Shown in pieces: positions 29,914 through 38,448 of a DNA stretch of 64,000 bases (its first letter is position 1; each line of letters opens with the position of its first letter). The notes beneath the pieces are model-generated. The model had not been told where the DNA came from, did no database searches, and was given only the letters and a program-made list of their open reading frames with translations. Both the position numbers and the translations under genes were made by a program. The stretch is from Bacillus subtilis (GTDB taxonomy: Bacteria; Bacillota; Bacilli; Bacillales; Bacillaceae_C): the NCBI RefSeq assembly GCF_008764245.1, contig NZ_VTQV01000018.1, positions 1 through 64,000 of the forward strand, written 5' to 3'.

Positions 29914-30549
29914 CTAGAATCTCATGGTAATCTCCTGATAGATTACGGATACAAAGGAAATCATCTGTTGTACTAAGCTAAAAAAGAGTAGACATAAAAA
30001 TGCCATAAAACCCATCGCTACTATCGTTAGCACCATCGTTAAAATCGTTTTTGCAGGTTTAAATTGATGCATAGTCATATTTCCTATGAACATTAAATAG
30101 ACAAACCAGCAGACTGCAAAACTAGTTGTAAAATAATAAAATGTGGCTTCTTCAATGGAAATCACATTACTTAACCATATCCATGGAAAGTGAAGGAGCA
30201 CCAATGGAATTAAAGCAAAACAAGTAGAATTAAAAATCTCTATAAATCTACCTTTTCCGTCCATTAATGTTGTTAATGACCAATTGGCAATGCACCAAAA
30301 GAGCACCGGAATAATGACATATGCTATTTCCATAATGCTGTTCATATCTTTCTCATTATAGATATTAATCACAAATCCACTATATTGATTGTGTAAAATA
30401 TTAGTTAAGGCTAATAACATTAAAGTAATAACAGAGATTAGAAGATTTAACCTATTATTCCGTTCAAATTTTAATTCCCAATAGCCATTAAAAGGATGGA
30501 GTATGACATAAATGGGATACTTCAATAATTCCTTACTCCACAATGTCAA
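29914..30549 (-). CDS. YIP1-family membrane protein (module A)
   Basis: A 211-aa polytopic protein with five to six hydrophobic segments and a short cytoplasmic N-terminus (LLKYPIYVILHPFNGYWELK) as in YIP1-domain proteins. TTG 30549 follows GGAGG by eight bases and overlaps the end of the NHL gene by 17 bp. In the second module the same domain is encoded in line with the NHL protein. Function unknown; perhaps a membrane partner of the propeller protein. Confidence 0.75.
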   Translation of the reverse strand: MTLWSKELLKYPIYVILHPFNGYWELKFERNNRLNLLISVITLMLLALTNILHNQYSGFVINIYNEKDMNSIMEIAYVIIPVLFWCIANWSLTTLMDGKGRFIEIFNSTCFALIPLVLLHFPWIWLSNVISIEEATFYYFTTSFAVCWFVYLMFIGNMTMHQFKPAKTILTMVLTIVAMGFMAFLCLLFFSLVQQMISFVSVIYQEITMRF

Positions 30550-31999
30550 TGCTTTTTCCTCCTCTCAGCTTTCCTACTTTTTTCAATATAATCCATAACA
30601 GAACAAGTATGAAAATGCTGGTCATAACAACGGGAAAATATTCCCTCATTATTTCTTTACGATGTAGTAAAAAAGCTTTAGAGTAGTTTTTTTGATCTTT
30701 CCCTTTTTTGAAAAAACTCATCGCTTCGTTATATAGGCCTTGTCGATATAAAGCTTTTCCAATTCCTATATAGGCAAAATCTAAATTAGCATTCATATTA
30801 ATTGTTTTTTGGTAAAGATGATAAGCTTTCTCCTCATCTCCACTGTAATAGCTTTTCACAGCTTCATTTAGCGTTCTACCATAATTCGTTTCCTCAAACA
30901 CTGTGATTTCAGCCAAGGATTTATCCAATACAAGAAAACGGTTCCCAATCCTTTCAATGGCTACTGGAGTAACGAATTCGCCCATCATATTGCCAATACC
31001 ACCAAATACATACATTAAGTGCCCATCCCCATTGTATGTAAAGATACGCCCCTTTTTTGAATCCAGTACAGAGTAAATTTCACTATCCCAAACATCAATG
31101 TCAATTAGACGTGAAGGTCCATCCTTTTGACTGTATCGTTCATCTCCACGCGGATTAAAATATCCTTCCCTTCTTAAAATATCTGTCCCTTGTGCATTTA
31201 GTTTCTTAATTGTATCTCCCCACTCATCACCGTTGGTTGCATAAATAAATCCTTCGTCATTAATGTCAAGATTCGTAAACTCAGTTGGGATAAATTGGAC
31301 CATCCGACTACGTTGTTCCTTTGTAGACAATCTTTTCCACAATAACTCTAATGGACTGACTCTTACTCGATTTGCTCCAATAAAAGTAGTAAATTCTCCA
31401 TCAGCATTAAATTCCATAAATCCATCAAATACACCACTAGCCATGACATAAATTCTTTGGGCCTTATCTACTGCCAAATGAACAGGAGAAAATTCGAAAT
31501 CCTCCTTCAATATTTCTGATTGTGGTGAACCCACAATTTTTACGAGCTCATACTTCTCATTCAAATGAACCACACGCTTATTCCCTGTATCCGCAATATA
31601 TATATGGTTAAGTTCGTCTACAAAAACCCCCTGCGGATTATTAAACTCCTCTTTTTTTTCTTGATCCATATACATATCAATCACATGAATCACCTCTAGT
31701 TGTTCATTCAAAACAACAATGCGATTGTTGCCAGTATCCACAACATAGACTTCCCCATCCTGATTTACATAAATATCATCCGGCTCGTTAAACGCCCCAA
31801 TCTGCAACCTTTCACCATCGACTATCAAAGTGGCCTTATAAGCGGCAGGGGATTCTACTGTTATCCCCGAGTAGGAGTAGTTATACGTATCTGACACCCC
31901 CTCAGCAGCTACTTGTTGCACATGTAAACTGCATAATACTAGCCCGCTAATTAATAGGCAAAGAAAGCTCCGTACTGATCTCCTCCAAATCCTCATCAT
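30533..31999 (-). CDS. NHL-propeller/TPR membrane protein (module A)
   Basis: A 488-aa protein with a signal sequence (1-32), six NHL-like repeats (about 60-365; VNQDGEVYVVDTGNNRIVVLN and DELNHIYIADTGNKRVVHLN are the clearest), two TPR-like helix pairs (about 375-440; YSGDEEKAYHLYQKTI, YRQGLYNEAMSFFKKG) and one C-terminal membrane helix (about 452-472). The propeller is therefore outside the cell, tethered at the C-terminus. Propellers of this kind bind proteins or carbohydrates. It sits between two permease pairs, with an AAAGGAG Shine-Dalgarno. No enzymatic motif seen. Confidence 0.82.
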   Translation of the reverse strand: MMRIWRRSVRSFLCLLISGLVLCSLHVQQVAAEGVSDTYNYSYSGITVESPAAYKATLIVDGERLQIGAFNEPDDIYVNQDGEVYVVDTGNNRIVVLNEQLEVIHVIDMYMDQEKKEEFNNPQGVFVDELNHIYIADTGNKRVVHLNEKYELVKIVGSPQSEILKEDFEFSPVHLAVDKAQRIYVMASGVFDGFMEFNADGEFTTFIGANRVRVSPLELLWKRLSTKEQRSRMVQFIPTEFTNLDINDEGFIYATNGDEWGDTIKKLNAQGTDILRREGYFNPRGDERYSQKDGPSRLIDIDVWDSEIYSVLDSKKGRIFTYNGDGHLMYVFGGIGNMMGEFVTPVAIERIGNRFLVLDKSLAEITVFEETNYGRTLNEAVKSYYSGDEEKAYHLYQKTINMNANLDFAYIGIGKALYRQGLYNEAMSFFKKGKDQKNYSKAFLLHRKEIMREYFPVVMTSIFILVLLWIILKKVGKLRGGKSIDIVE

Positions 32000-32011
32000 G
32001 CGATCTCCTTT

Positions 32012-32893
32012 CTAATCTTTCAACCCAGAAGTCGCCATGGTTTGCATGACACTACTTTGAGAGATAATAAAGAGTGTAATCGGTACAATCATTAATAACA
32101 GGGCGACTGCTGCGCCAACACCAGCCCTTGCAATCCCACCTTCTGAAATCTGACCAAGTGCATAGTGTAACGTTTTTAAATTCTCACTATAAATAAATCT
32201 GCCTCCATCTGTCCCCCATAAAGCAGGAAATTGCAAAATTAAAAGTGTTAACCATGCCGGTCTAACATTCGGCATAACAATACTCCAAAAAATCCGATAC
32301 TCACTTGCTCCATCTATTTTTGCCGCTTCTAGTATTGAATCCGGGATCTGTTCCATAAATTGTTTCATCAAAAACAATCCTAATGGAAACGCCAAAGATG
32401 GAACAATGATCGAAGCATGTGTATTAATCCATCCTAACCATGACATCACCATGTAGTTTGGTATTGCCGTAACATGTCCTGAAAACATTAGTGACAGTAT
32501 CACAATATTAAATAATGTTTTAGATCCATAGAAACGATATTTTGCTAGTGGATATGCAGCAGCAGAAGCTAATAATATATGTCCTACGGTCCCTACTAAA
32601 GTAATTAATAATGTATTCACAATATAACGTGATAACGGTACCCATGAATCCCCCATCAAAGCGAAGAGATCAAAGAAATTATCCAAAGTTGGATTTTTGA
32701 CAAAGAAACGTGGTGGGAATATAAATATCTCATCCAATGGCTTAAATGCATTATTTACGGCATAAATCAATGGTAAAGCCATAAAAGAACCGAATAGAGC
32801 TAAGAGTGCAAACAGGAGAAAGCTAACGGCAAAAGAACGATTCAACTTCTTCTGCTTGATAAAAAATCTTTGTAACTTTATCACCAACCTCAC
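32012..32893 (-). CDS. Carbohydrate ABC permease, MalG type (pair 1, module A)
   Basis: A 293-aa six-helix permease with the EAA loop LEAAKIDGASEYRIFWSIVMPNVRP. The C-terminus (QSSVMQTMATSGLKD) matches the style of its module B counterpart ([14 protein letters not shown]), which differs from the MalG of pair 2. The GTG start overlaps the stop of the partner MalF gene by four bases. Confidence 0.92.
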   Translation of the reverse strand: MRLVIKLQRFFIKQKKLNRSFAVSFLLFALLALFGSFMALPLIYAVNNAFKPLDEIFIFPPRFFVKNPTLDNFFDLFALMGDSWVPLSRYIVNTLLITLVGTVGHILLASAAAYPLAKYRFYGSKTLFNIVILSLMFSGHVTAIPNYMVMSWLGWINTHASIIVPSLAFPLGLFLMKQFMEQIPDSILEAAKIDGASEYRIFWSIVMPNVRPAWLTLLILQFPALWGTDGGRFIYSENLKTLHYALGQISEGGIARAGVGAAVALLLMIVPITLFIISQSSVMQTMATSGLKD

Positions 32894-33846
32894 TCACCAA
32901 TCTTTCTTAATAATTTCTGTGTTAGTAGGTTTGTTCCGATCATAAGGCTAAATAATACTGTAGCAATGGCAGATGAGTATCCCATTTCAAAACGAATTGT
33001 ACCGTAGTCCATCAAGTGCGTAACAATTGTATGGGCAGCATAGTTCACACTTGGAAAACCAGCTAATGCAATCGCTATATCGGCCACAGCAAAGGATTGC
33101 GTAATTTGCATAACAGCCCCGAACATTAATTGTGGACGCATAGATGGCAATGTAATAAACCATAATTCCTGCCATCTATTTTTAATTCCATCCACTGCGC
33201 CAGCCTCAATAAGTGTCTTATCAATTGTTTGCAATCCTGCAATAAAGGCTAAAAAGCTCGTCCCTAAGCTTAGCCAAAGTTGTACAATGATAACGATGGT
33301 TAGAATATACTTTTCATCACTTAACCATTGAATCGGCTCGAGTATAAAACCAAGTTTCATTAGTATCCCATTTAAGTAGCCGTAACTATCACCAGAAAAT
33401 ACAATCAACCAAATAAAAAATATGTTTCCAGAAATTGAAGGTGCATAAAAGATAAGTGTCATAAATGCACGAATTTTTGGGGATAGCTCATTAATAATCC
33501 ACGCAAATATAAAACAGGCAATATAACTAACTGGTCCGGTAATGGCAGCAAATAAAAAGGTGTTTTTTAACGCAATCAAAAAGATATCGTCATTTAAAAA
33601 TAGTCTGGAATAGTTTTGCCAACCGACAAATCTTGGAAATTCAAGCATATTAAAATAAAAGAAACTTAAACCCAATGAAATGACCACAGGAATAACCGTA
33701 AAGGCAAAAAATATTACCATATATGGCGCCATCAATATATAGTAATGCTTATCTTTCTTAAGTTTTGATATGACGTGAATCCATCTCGATTTTTTCTTCG
33801 GTTGGATAGAGCCTTGTACGGTTTGGGTTGTCGATTCAACTTGCAT
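32890..33846 (-). CDS. Carbohydrate ABC permease, MalF type (pair 1, module A)
   Basis: A 318-aa permease with a basic cytoplasmic head, six helices and the EAA loop IEAGAVDGIKNRWQELWFITLPS. It shows the same [25 protein letters not shown] variant as the module B gene at 61230, so the two pair-1 permeases are closer to each other than to pair 2. Preceded by GGAGG; 17 bp after the giant binding protein. Confidence 0.92.
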   Translation of the reverse strand: MQVESTTQTVQGSIQPKKKSRWIHVISKLKKDKHYYILMAPYMVIFFAFTVIPVVISLGLSFFYFNMLEFPRFVGWQNYSRLFLNDDIFLIALKNTFLFAAITGPVSYIACFIFAWIINELSPKIRAFMTLIFYAPSISGNIFFIWLIVFSGDSYGYLNGILMKLGFILEPIQWLSDEKYILTIVIIVQLWLSLGTSFLAFIAGLQTIDKTLIEAGAVDGIKNRWQELWFITLPSMRPQLMFGAVMQITQSFAVADIAIALAGFPSVNYAAHTIVTHLMDYGTIRFEMGYSSAIATVLFSLMIGTNLLTQKLLRKIGE

Positions 33847-33863
33847 CGGCTTCTACCTCCAAA

Positions 33864-36761
33864 TTAATAGGATAAGTTAAACTCTTTGCGTTTAATTTCG
33901 ATCTCATCATTAATGTAGATAATATAATCATTTAATGCTTCACGTGGATTTTCATTGTTATTAACTACTTTACGGAAAGCATTATCTAAATGACGCCCAG
34001 TAAAATATCCACCTGGCACTTGCGGAATACCTTCTACCCATTGCCACTGACTTTCCAATTTTTGATAGTCTGTTACCGGCCAAGGCAGTTCCTCTAATGC
34101 ATCAACGTTAGCAGTTGGATAACGAGCGGCCTCCCCCATTAATCCTTCCATTTCACGTCCGTATTGAATTTGCGTTTCCTTAGAAGTCCACCATTTCATA
34201 TATTCCCATGCCAATTCTTTATTCTCTGAATTCTCTAGCATCACAACTGCAGATGTAGAACTTGCAACTTGATGACTTACACTACCGTCTTTTACCTCCG
34301 TTCCTGGAACAACAGTGAAATCCCATTGCTTACGTATTTCAGGTGCCATAACAGTCAATAAATTATATGTTGTATAATCGGCAATTCCAATTGGCATTTC
34401 CCCTACTCTAAAACGGTTGGCGAAATCTGCCTGAAGGGGAAATTTGTAATTAGTATAGAATTGTGTCCAAGTCTTAAAAACATCCATTGAAATCTCAGAA
34501 TCTAGTGCACTTTTCGTATCCTGATCCCGATAAAATTTACCATTTTTCTGATAAAGAAGCATAGCAAACGTAGGATTTGGCTCTAATGTTACATTATCCG
34601 CTCCACTTTCTAATGGTAAATAAAACTCCATATTGTGTTTTTGTAGGACAGAAATCATATTGTATACATCTTGCCATGTCTCAGGTGGAGTTAACCCTAA
34701 TTCTTCTAGAATGTCCTTACGATAGAATAGCATCGGAAAAGTTTGCTGTTCTGGTAGGGCATACACCCCATTGTTATAGCGATATGGAACAAGGGCACTG
34801 TCACGAAAACGTGTAATCACTTCCTCATAGTCTGCAAACTGAGTTAAATCTGCTGCGGCATTACGCATCGCATAATTTATTGGAATATCCTCACCTACTT
34901 GCATGGCTACATCTGGCCCTTCATTTGCCAAAGTAGCTGGCAAAAGGATATCTCCTGGTACTAGTCGCAAATTAACAGAAATGCCTGTTTGCCTAGTAAA
35001 CGAATCGTCAATGAGTCGTTTCATAACTTGAGCTTGATCTCGTCCGGTTGTAATCCAAACAGTGATGAATTGATTATTTTCTGCTACATTCCCAATACTG
35101 TCATAATCTTCTGTATATGAAGCGAAGAGCCCACCAACTTCGTGCTTCATTTTTGCGAAAAGATTAGCCTGAGTGTTAGGTAATTGTACATCTGGCGAAG
35201 ATATGACTAAATAATCTAAGGTTAGCGGTTGCTCTTTCACTGTTAATATCCACGTACCAAGACCACCAACATTAACCTTAAATGTATCTAAGCGATTGGC
35301 AATGGTATCAGGACGCTTCACCATGTCTTTTAGTTGTCTTACAATCGAGTGTAGGGCAGCTACTTTATCACTACGTTCTCCTGTCATTTCCTCCATATAT
35401 TTTGCAACACTTTCAATTATTTCAGCCTGCTCTGCAAAATTTTCAATTAGATTTGGGATACGTTTCTCTAGTTGATAGTCACGGTAAGGGTCAGGTGAAT
35501 TTGAGGTAATCATTAAAATTTGACGGTACATTTCGTTTAACTGAAGCACACTAGATTCAATTGTTCTTAATAGGGGAGCAATTTCTCCCATTGTCACTTG
35601 CATCCGAATAGTATGCTTACCTTCACTTAAATGAAAAAGAAATGGTTCTTCCTCACCTAGCACATTCATTTGCCAATCCATACTATAGTTAAATCGCAAG
35701 CGTTTCATTTCTTCAAACGGATACTGCCCATCTATCATAAAATCACGTGTTGCATAAATACCTCTCAACTGATCTTGCTTATGTTTTAAAGCAATTTGAT
35801 AGAGACCTTCTTCCTCAACTTCAAATTCCCATTCAATCCATTGACCAGGTATCTTCCAATTTACTCCACCAATGGTATTAACCCTAAGTTTAGATACATG
35901 ATAAGGCTCAACTGTTGGACTAGAACGATCCTGCAATGGATAAAGTGTAGGGGAGGATTTAAAAGTTGCTTCTTCAGCTTGAATAAGAATAGATTGACCA
36001 CTCGTAGCCTTAAACCCTTCTTCTTTATACTGGTTACTAACTTCTTCATACGTTAGCAACTCTTGTTCTTGATATAATTCAATATAATCAATAGCCATTG
36101 GCTCACGTAAAGCTTTAAACGTAAGCTCCTGCTCACCACTTTCAAAATAGAACAAATATGGATCCTCATAGTAACCATCACTACTTACAAAAGAAGCTGT
36201 TTGCCAAAAGGGCTTTTCCACCTGCCTAGGAGTCATATCATTGCCTCGATCATCTCGCAAGATCTCAGCTTCTGCATTTCCCCATGTTCGGTCAAAAAGT
36301 AAAAGATCTGCTCCATCAAAAGGTATCTCTTGATTAATATAAAACTCTCTTTGAATTGCCGAGCTTTTTCCTTCTAATGGGTAATAATGAATGCGTATAT
36401 TATAAAGACCTGTTTCTGGGATTTCTGCCTTCCAAGTTATGGAACCTGATTCTGGTGTAATGACCGATTCACCTTCTAATCCCTCTAATTGTTTAACAAT
36501 CTCAAAACCTTCTCCTTCAACATGACTAAAATTTTCTCCTTCAATGCGTATCGTTTTTTTAGGCCTCCCCTTAGAAGCATACATTTCTAAATAATGTTCA
36601 TAATCGCCTTCATTATTTTGGTTAATTACGGCTTCAAAGTCATTCCCTGCATATGCTCTATTAGATCCTGATGAGTTTAAAAGAGTTGAGGCTAAGATGA
36701 ACAATAAAATTAAAATAAGGCCCAAGAAAATACTTATATTTTCTTTTTTTAAAATCCTCAC
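33864..36761 (-). CDS. Giant solute-binding protein with carbohydrate-binding modules (module A)
   Basis: A 965-aa exported protein. An N-terminal hydrophobic helix (about 10-28) has no lipobox Cys, so it is an uncleaved anchor or a plain signal. Then come two beta-sandwich, CBM6/35-like modules (about 65-235 and 255-400; KTIRIEGENFSHVEGEG and SILIQAEEATFKSSP are the typical openings), a helical region (about 400-490), a linking strand domain, and from about 575 a complete family-1 solute-binding protein (FITVWITTGRDQAQVMKRL, YALPEQQTFPMLFYRKD, AWEYMKWWTSKETQ). Ordinary binding proteins are about 430 aa. GTG start after AAGGAGG. It presumably captures polymer-linked glycans and passes them to pair-1 permeases. 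Confidence 0.85.
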   Translation of the reverse strand: MRILKKENISIFLGLILILLFILASTLLNSSGSNRAYAGNDFEAVINQNNEGDYEHYLEMYASKGRPKKTIRIEGENFSHVEGEGFEIVKQLEGLEGESVITPESGSITWKAEIPETGLYNIRIHYYPLEGKSSAIQREFYINQEIPFDGADLLLFDRTWGNAEAEILRDDRGNDMTPRQVEKPFWQTASFVSSDGYYEDPYLFYFESGEQELTFKALREPMAIDYIELYQEQELLTYEEVSNQYKEEGFKATSGQSILIQAEEATFKSSPTLYPLQDRSSPTVEPYHVSKLRVNTIGGVNWKIPGQWIEWEFEVEEEGLYQIALKHKQDQLRGIYATRDFMIDGQYPFEEMKRLRFNYSMDWQMNVLGEEEPFLFHLSEGKHTIRMQVTMGEIAPLLRTIESSVLQLNEMYRQILMITSNSPDPYRDYQLEKRIPNLIENFAEQAEIIESVAKYMEEMTGERSDKVAALHSIVRQLKDMVKRPDTIANRLDTFKVNVGGLGTWILTVKEQPLTLDYLVISSPDVQLPNTQANLFAKMKHEVGGLFASYTEDYDSIGNVAENNQFITVWITTGRDQAQVMKRLIDDSFTRQTGISVNLRLVPGDILLPATLANEGPDVAMQVGEDIPINYAMRNAAADLTQFADYEEVITRFRDSALVPYRYNNGVYALPEQQTFPMLFYRKDILEELGLTPPETWQDVYNMISVLQKHNMEFYLPLESGADNVTLEPNPTFAMLLYQKNGKFYRDQDTKSALDSEISMDVFKTWTQFYTNYKFPLQADFANRFRVGEMPIGIADYTTYNLLTVMAPEIRKQWDFTVVPGTEVKDGSVSHQVASSTSAVVMLENSENKELAWEYMKWWTSKETQIQYGREMEGLMGEAARYPTANVDALEELPWPVTDYQKLESQWQWVEGIPQVPGGYFTGRHLDNAFRKVVNNNENPREALNDYIIYINDEIEIKRKEFNLSY

Positions 36762-36798
36762 TTGTTCTTCCCTCCTTGCAAATCAAGAGTTTAATTAT

Positions 36799-36834
36799 GA
36801 ACAGTCACCATAAATACCAAACTGGTGACTGTTC
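36799..36834 (-). terminator. Hairpin between the binding lipoprotein and module A
   Basis: GAACAGTCACC/GGTGACTGTTC, a perfect 11-bp stem with a 14-nt loop, 10 bp after the stop of the lipoprotein gene. No proper T-run follows on the minus strand, so partial termination or 3'-end protection of the upstream binding-protein mRNA is likely, giving more binding protein than permease. Confidence 0.55.
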
Positions 36835-36843
36835 CATTAGAGC

Positions 36844-38211
36844 CTATTGGCCATAAATTTCATCAATTGCTGTCTGAAATGGAGCTTTATATTTTTCAAT
36901 AACTGTCGATATAGATGTTCCATTATTCAGCTCGCCTAAAAATTCATAGTAAGGTAAAGATGGGAATGTATTATGATCTAGCACCACCATACCATCACTA
37001 GCCATTACAGCATTTTCAATGTCAGCTTCATTTGTAAGATTACTTTCAAGGCTTGCCTGCAATGGATAATCATACATGGATTCAATATCATTAATTTTTT
37101 CCCATATATACATTAACTGCTCAGGATTTTCGGCAGCTTTAGGAATTGTTAATGCTTGAAATAATGCTTCTCCAGTGTGGTATGTTGTAGCGCTAGGCCC
37201 CTTCGGGAATGGCAAGAATCCGATATCATAATCTTCCATATCTGATTTAATACCCTCATATTCATAAAATGCACCCGCATACATTAAAGTGTTCCCTTGG
37301 CGAAAAAATTGGGCCGGCTCTGTCCAATCTCCGCCTTCAGTTGGACGAGCTATCTCCTCTGTAGCTAATTGCGAAACAAAATTCAAAACTTCTTTCGTTT
37401 TTGGATCATCTAAATTTTGCTGATTTCCTTTTGTTAATTCTGCTTCATTAGAGTATAGGGCTTGATCGAGTAGACCACCTTGTGCAAGCCCCCAAACATC
37501 TATCTTTCCATCATTATTTGTATCTCTATTCGCTTCTTTCGCTACTTGCATAAAGGTATCCCAGTTCCAGTTATCTTCATCTACATATTCCTGAAGCTCC
37601 TTCATACCGAGCTGACTCATAAGTGTACGATTATACATTACGCCTGCAACAAAATTAGATTGATCTTCTGTAAAGCCATATCCCCGCCCCTCATATTGCA
37701 TAAACTCATTGGTTACCTTTTGGTTAAAAGCGTTGGGGTTTTTTGTATATTCATCAATTGGCCATAGTAAATCTTGCTTCACTAATACTGGAATACTATA
37801 TGTTTTACCTAGACGAACAATATCTCCAATCGGCTCACCGGCGGTTAAAGAAGCAACAACCTTTTCTTCATATTCACCGTAATCAATAAACACATACTCA
37901 ATATCGAAATTATGTTTTGCCATTAAGGCATCTAAGTTTTCTTTTTTCTGAATATTATCTGGATTATCTTCAGGAATAGTCATATCCCACCAAGATACAA
38001 CTTTAATCGTCCTACCTCCCATGTCAAAATCCATTTCAGGTGTTTGGTAATAGTCAGAGGTTTCAGACTCAACATTTTCGTTCCCAGCATTATTCTCGTT
38101 TACAGATTCGTCTTCTTTATTTGAGGTATTTTCTACACTTTCATTACATGCCGCCAAAAGAAGAAGAAGTATAATGGTTAGCATAATGGGCAATATTTTT
38201 TTAAATCGCAC
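36844..38211 (-). CDS. Sugar-binding lipoprotein, copy 2
   Basis: A 455-aa solute-binding lipoprotein with lipobox LLLAAC, a low-complexity Asn/Glu linker, and a conserved start YYQTPEMDFDMGG. It has a Ca-like acidic loop ANRDTNNDGKIDVWG. It is a close paralogue of the gene at 40304: stretches such as WDTFMQVAKEANRDTNNDGK and GGDWTEPAQFFRQGNTLMYAG recur almost unchanged. GTG start after AAGGGGG. A cre-like site and a shared leader element lie upstream. Probably serves one of the two permease pairs of module A. Confidence 0.92.
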   Translation of the reverse strand: MRFKKILPIMLTIILLLLLAACNESVENTSNKEDESVNENNAGNENVESETSDYYQTPEMDFDMGGRTIKVVSWWDMTIPEDNPDNIQKKENLDALMAKHNFDIEYVFIDYGEYEEKVVASLTAGEPIGDIVRLGKTYSIPVLVKQDLLWPIDEYTKNPNAFNQKVTNEFMQYEGRGYGFTEDQSNFVAGVMYNRTLMSQLGMKELQEYVDEDNWNWDTFMQVAKEANRDTNNDGKIDVWGLAQGGLLDQALYSNEAELTKGNQQNLDDPKTKEVLNFVSQLATEEIARPTEGGDWTEPAQFFRQGNTLMYAGAFYEYEGIKSDMEDYDIGFLPFPKGPSATTYHTGEALFQALTIPKAAENPEQLMYIWEKINDIESMYDYPLQASLESNLTNEADIENAVMASDGMVVLDHNTFPSLPYYEFLGELNNGTSISTVIEKYKAPFQTAIDEIYGQ

Positions 38212-38246
38212 TTTTTTTCCCCCTTATAATATTGATACTCCATCAA

Positions 38247-38260
38247 GTATAGCGCTCTCA
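38247..38260 (-). promoter_or_regulatory. cre-like CcpA site, binding lipoprotein copy 2
   Basis: Minus-strand TGAGAGCGCTATAC fits 11 of 14 positions of the TGWAARCGYTWNCW consensus and contains the AGCGCT core. It lies in the leader, 36 bp before the start codon, where CcpA binding would block transcription. Confidence 0.4.
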
Positions 38261-38269
38261 TAATAATAA

Positions 38270-38312
38270 CAACAACCTGTCTATATGTAGTTTTATACCT
38301 GCTTAATTATAG
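38270..38312 (-). promoter_or_regulatory. Leader/promoter element shared with the other lipoprotein gene
   Basis: On the minus strand CTATAATTAAGCAGGT, then AGACAGGTTGTT after a spacer, both repeated before the paralogous gene (41749-41790). TATAAT is a good -10 box, with TTGTCA 15 bp upstream as a poor-spaced -35. Weak -35 boxes at both copies fit activator control, for example by the YesN-type regulator. Confidence 0.45.
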
Positions 38313-38401
38313 GTGCCCTTATATTTTGACAATTTTTAATACTTTATTACAGCATAGAATACAAAAATATTGCTGTATAATAAAAATTACTTCATGACAA
38401 A

Positions 38402-38433
38402 ACCCCTTTACATATACCTACATGTAAAGGGGT
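38402..38433 (-). terminator. Intrinsic terminator after the secreted GH43 gene
   Basis: ACCCCTTTACAT/ATGTAAAGGGGT, a perfect 12-bp stem with an 8-nt loop, followed on the minus strand by TTTTG. It lies 16 bp after the GH43 stop and isolates the next gene. Confidence 0.75.
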
Positions 38434-38448
38434 GACATAATTACATAT

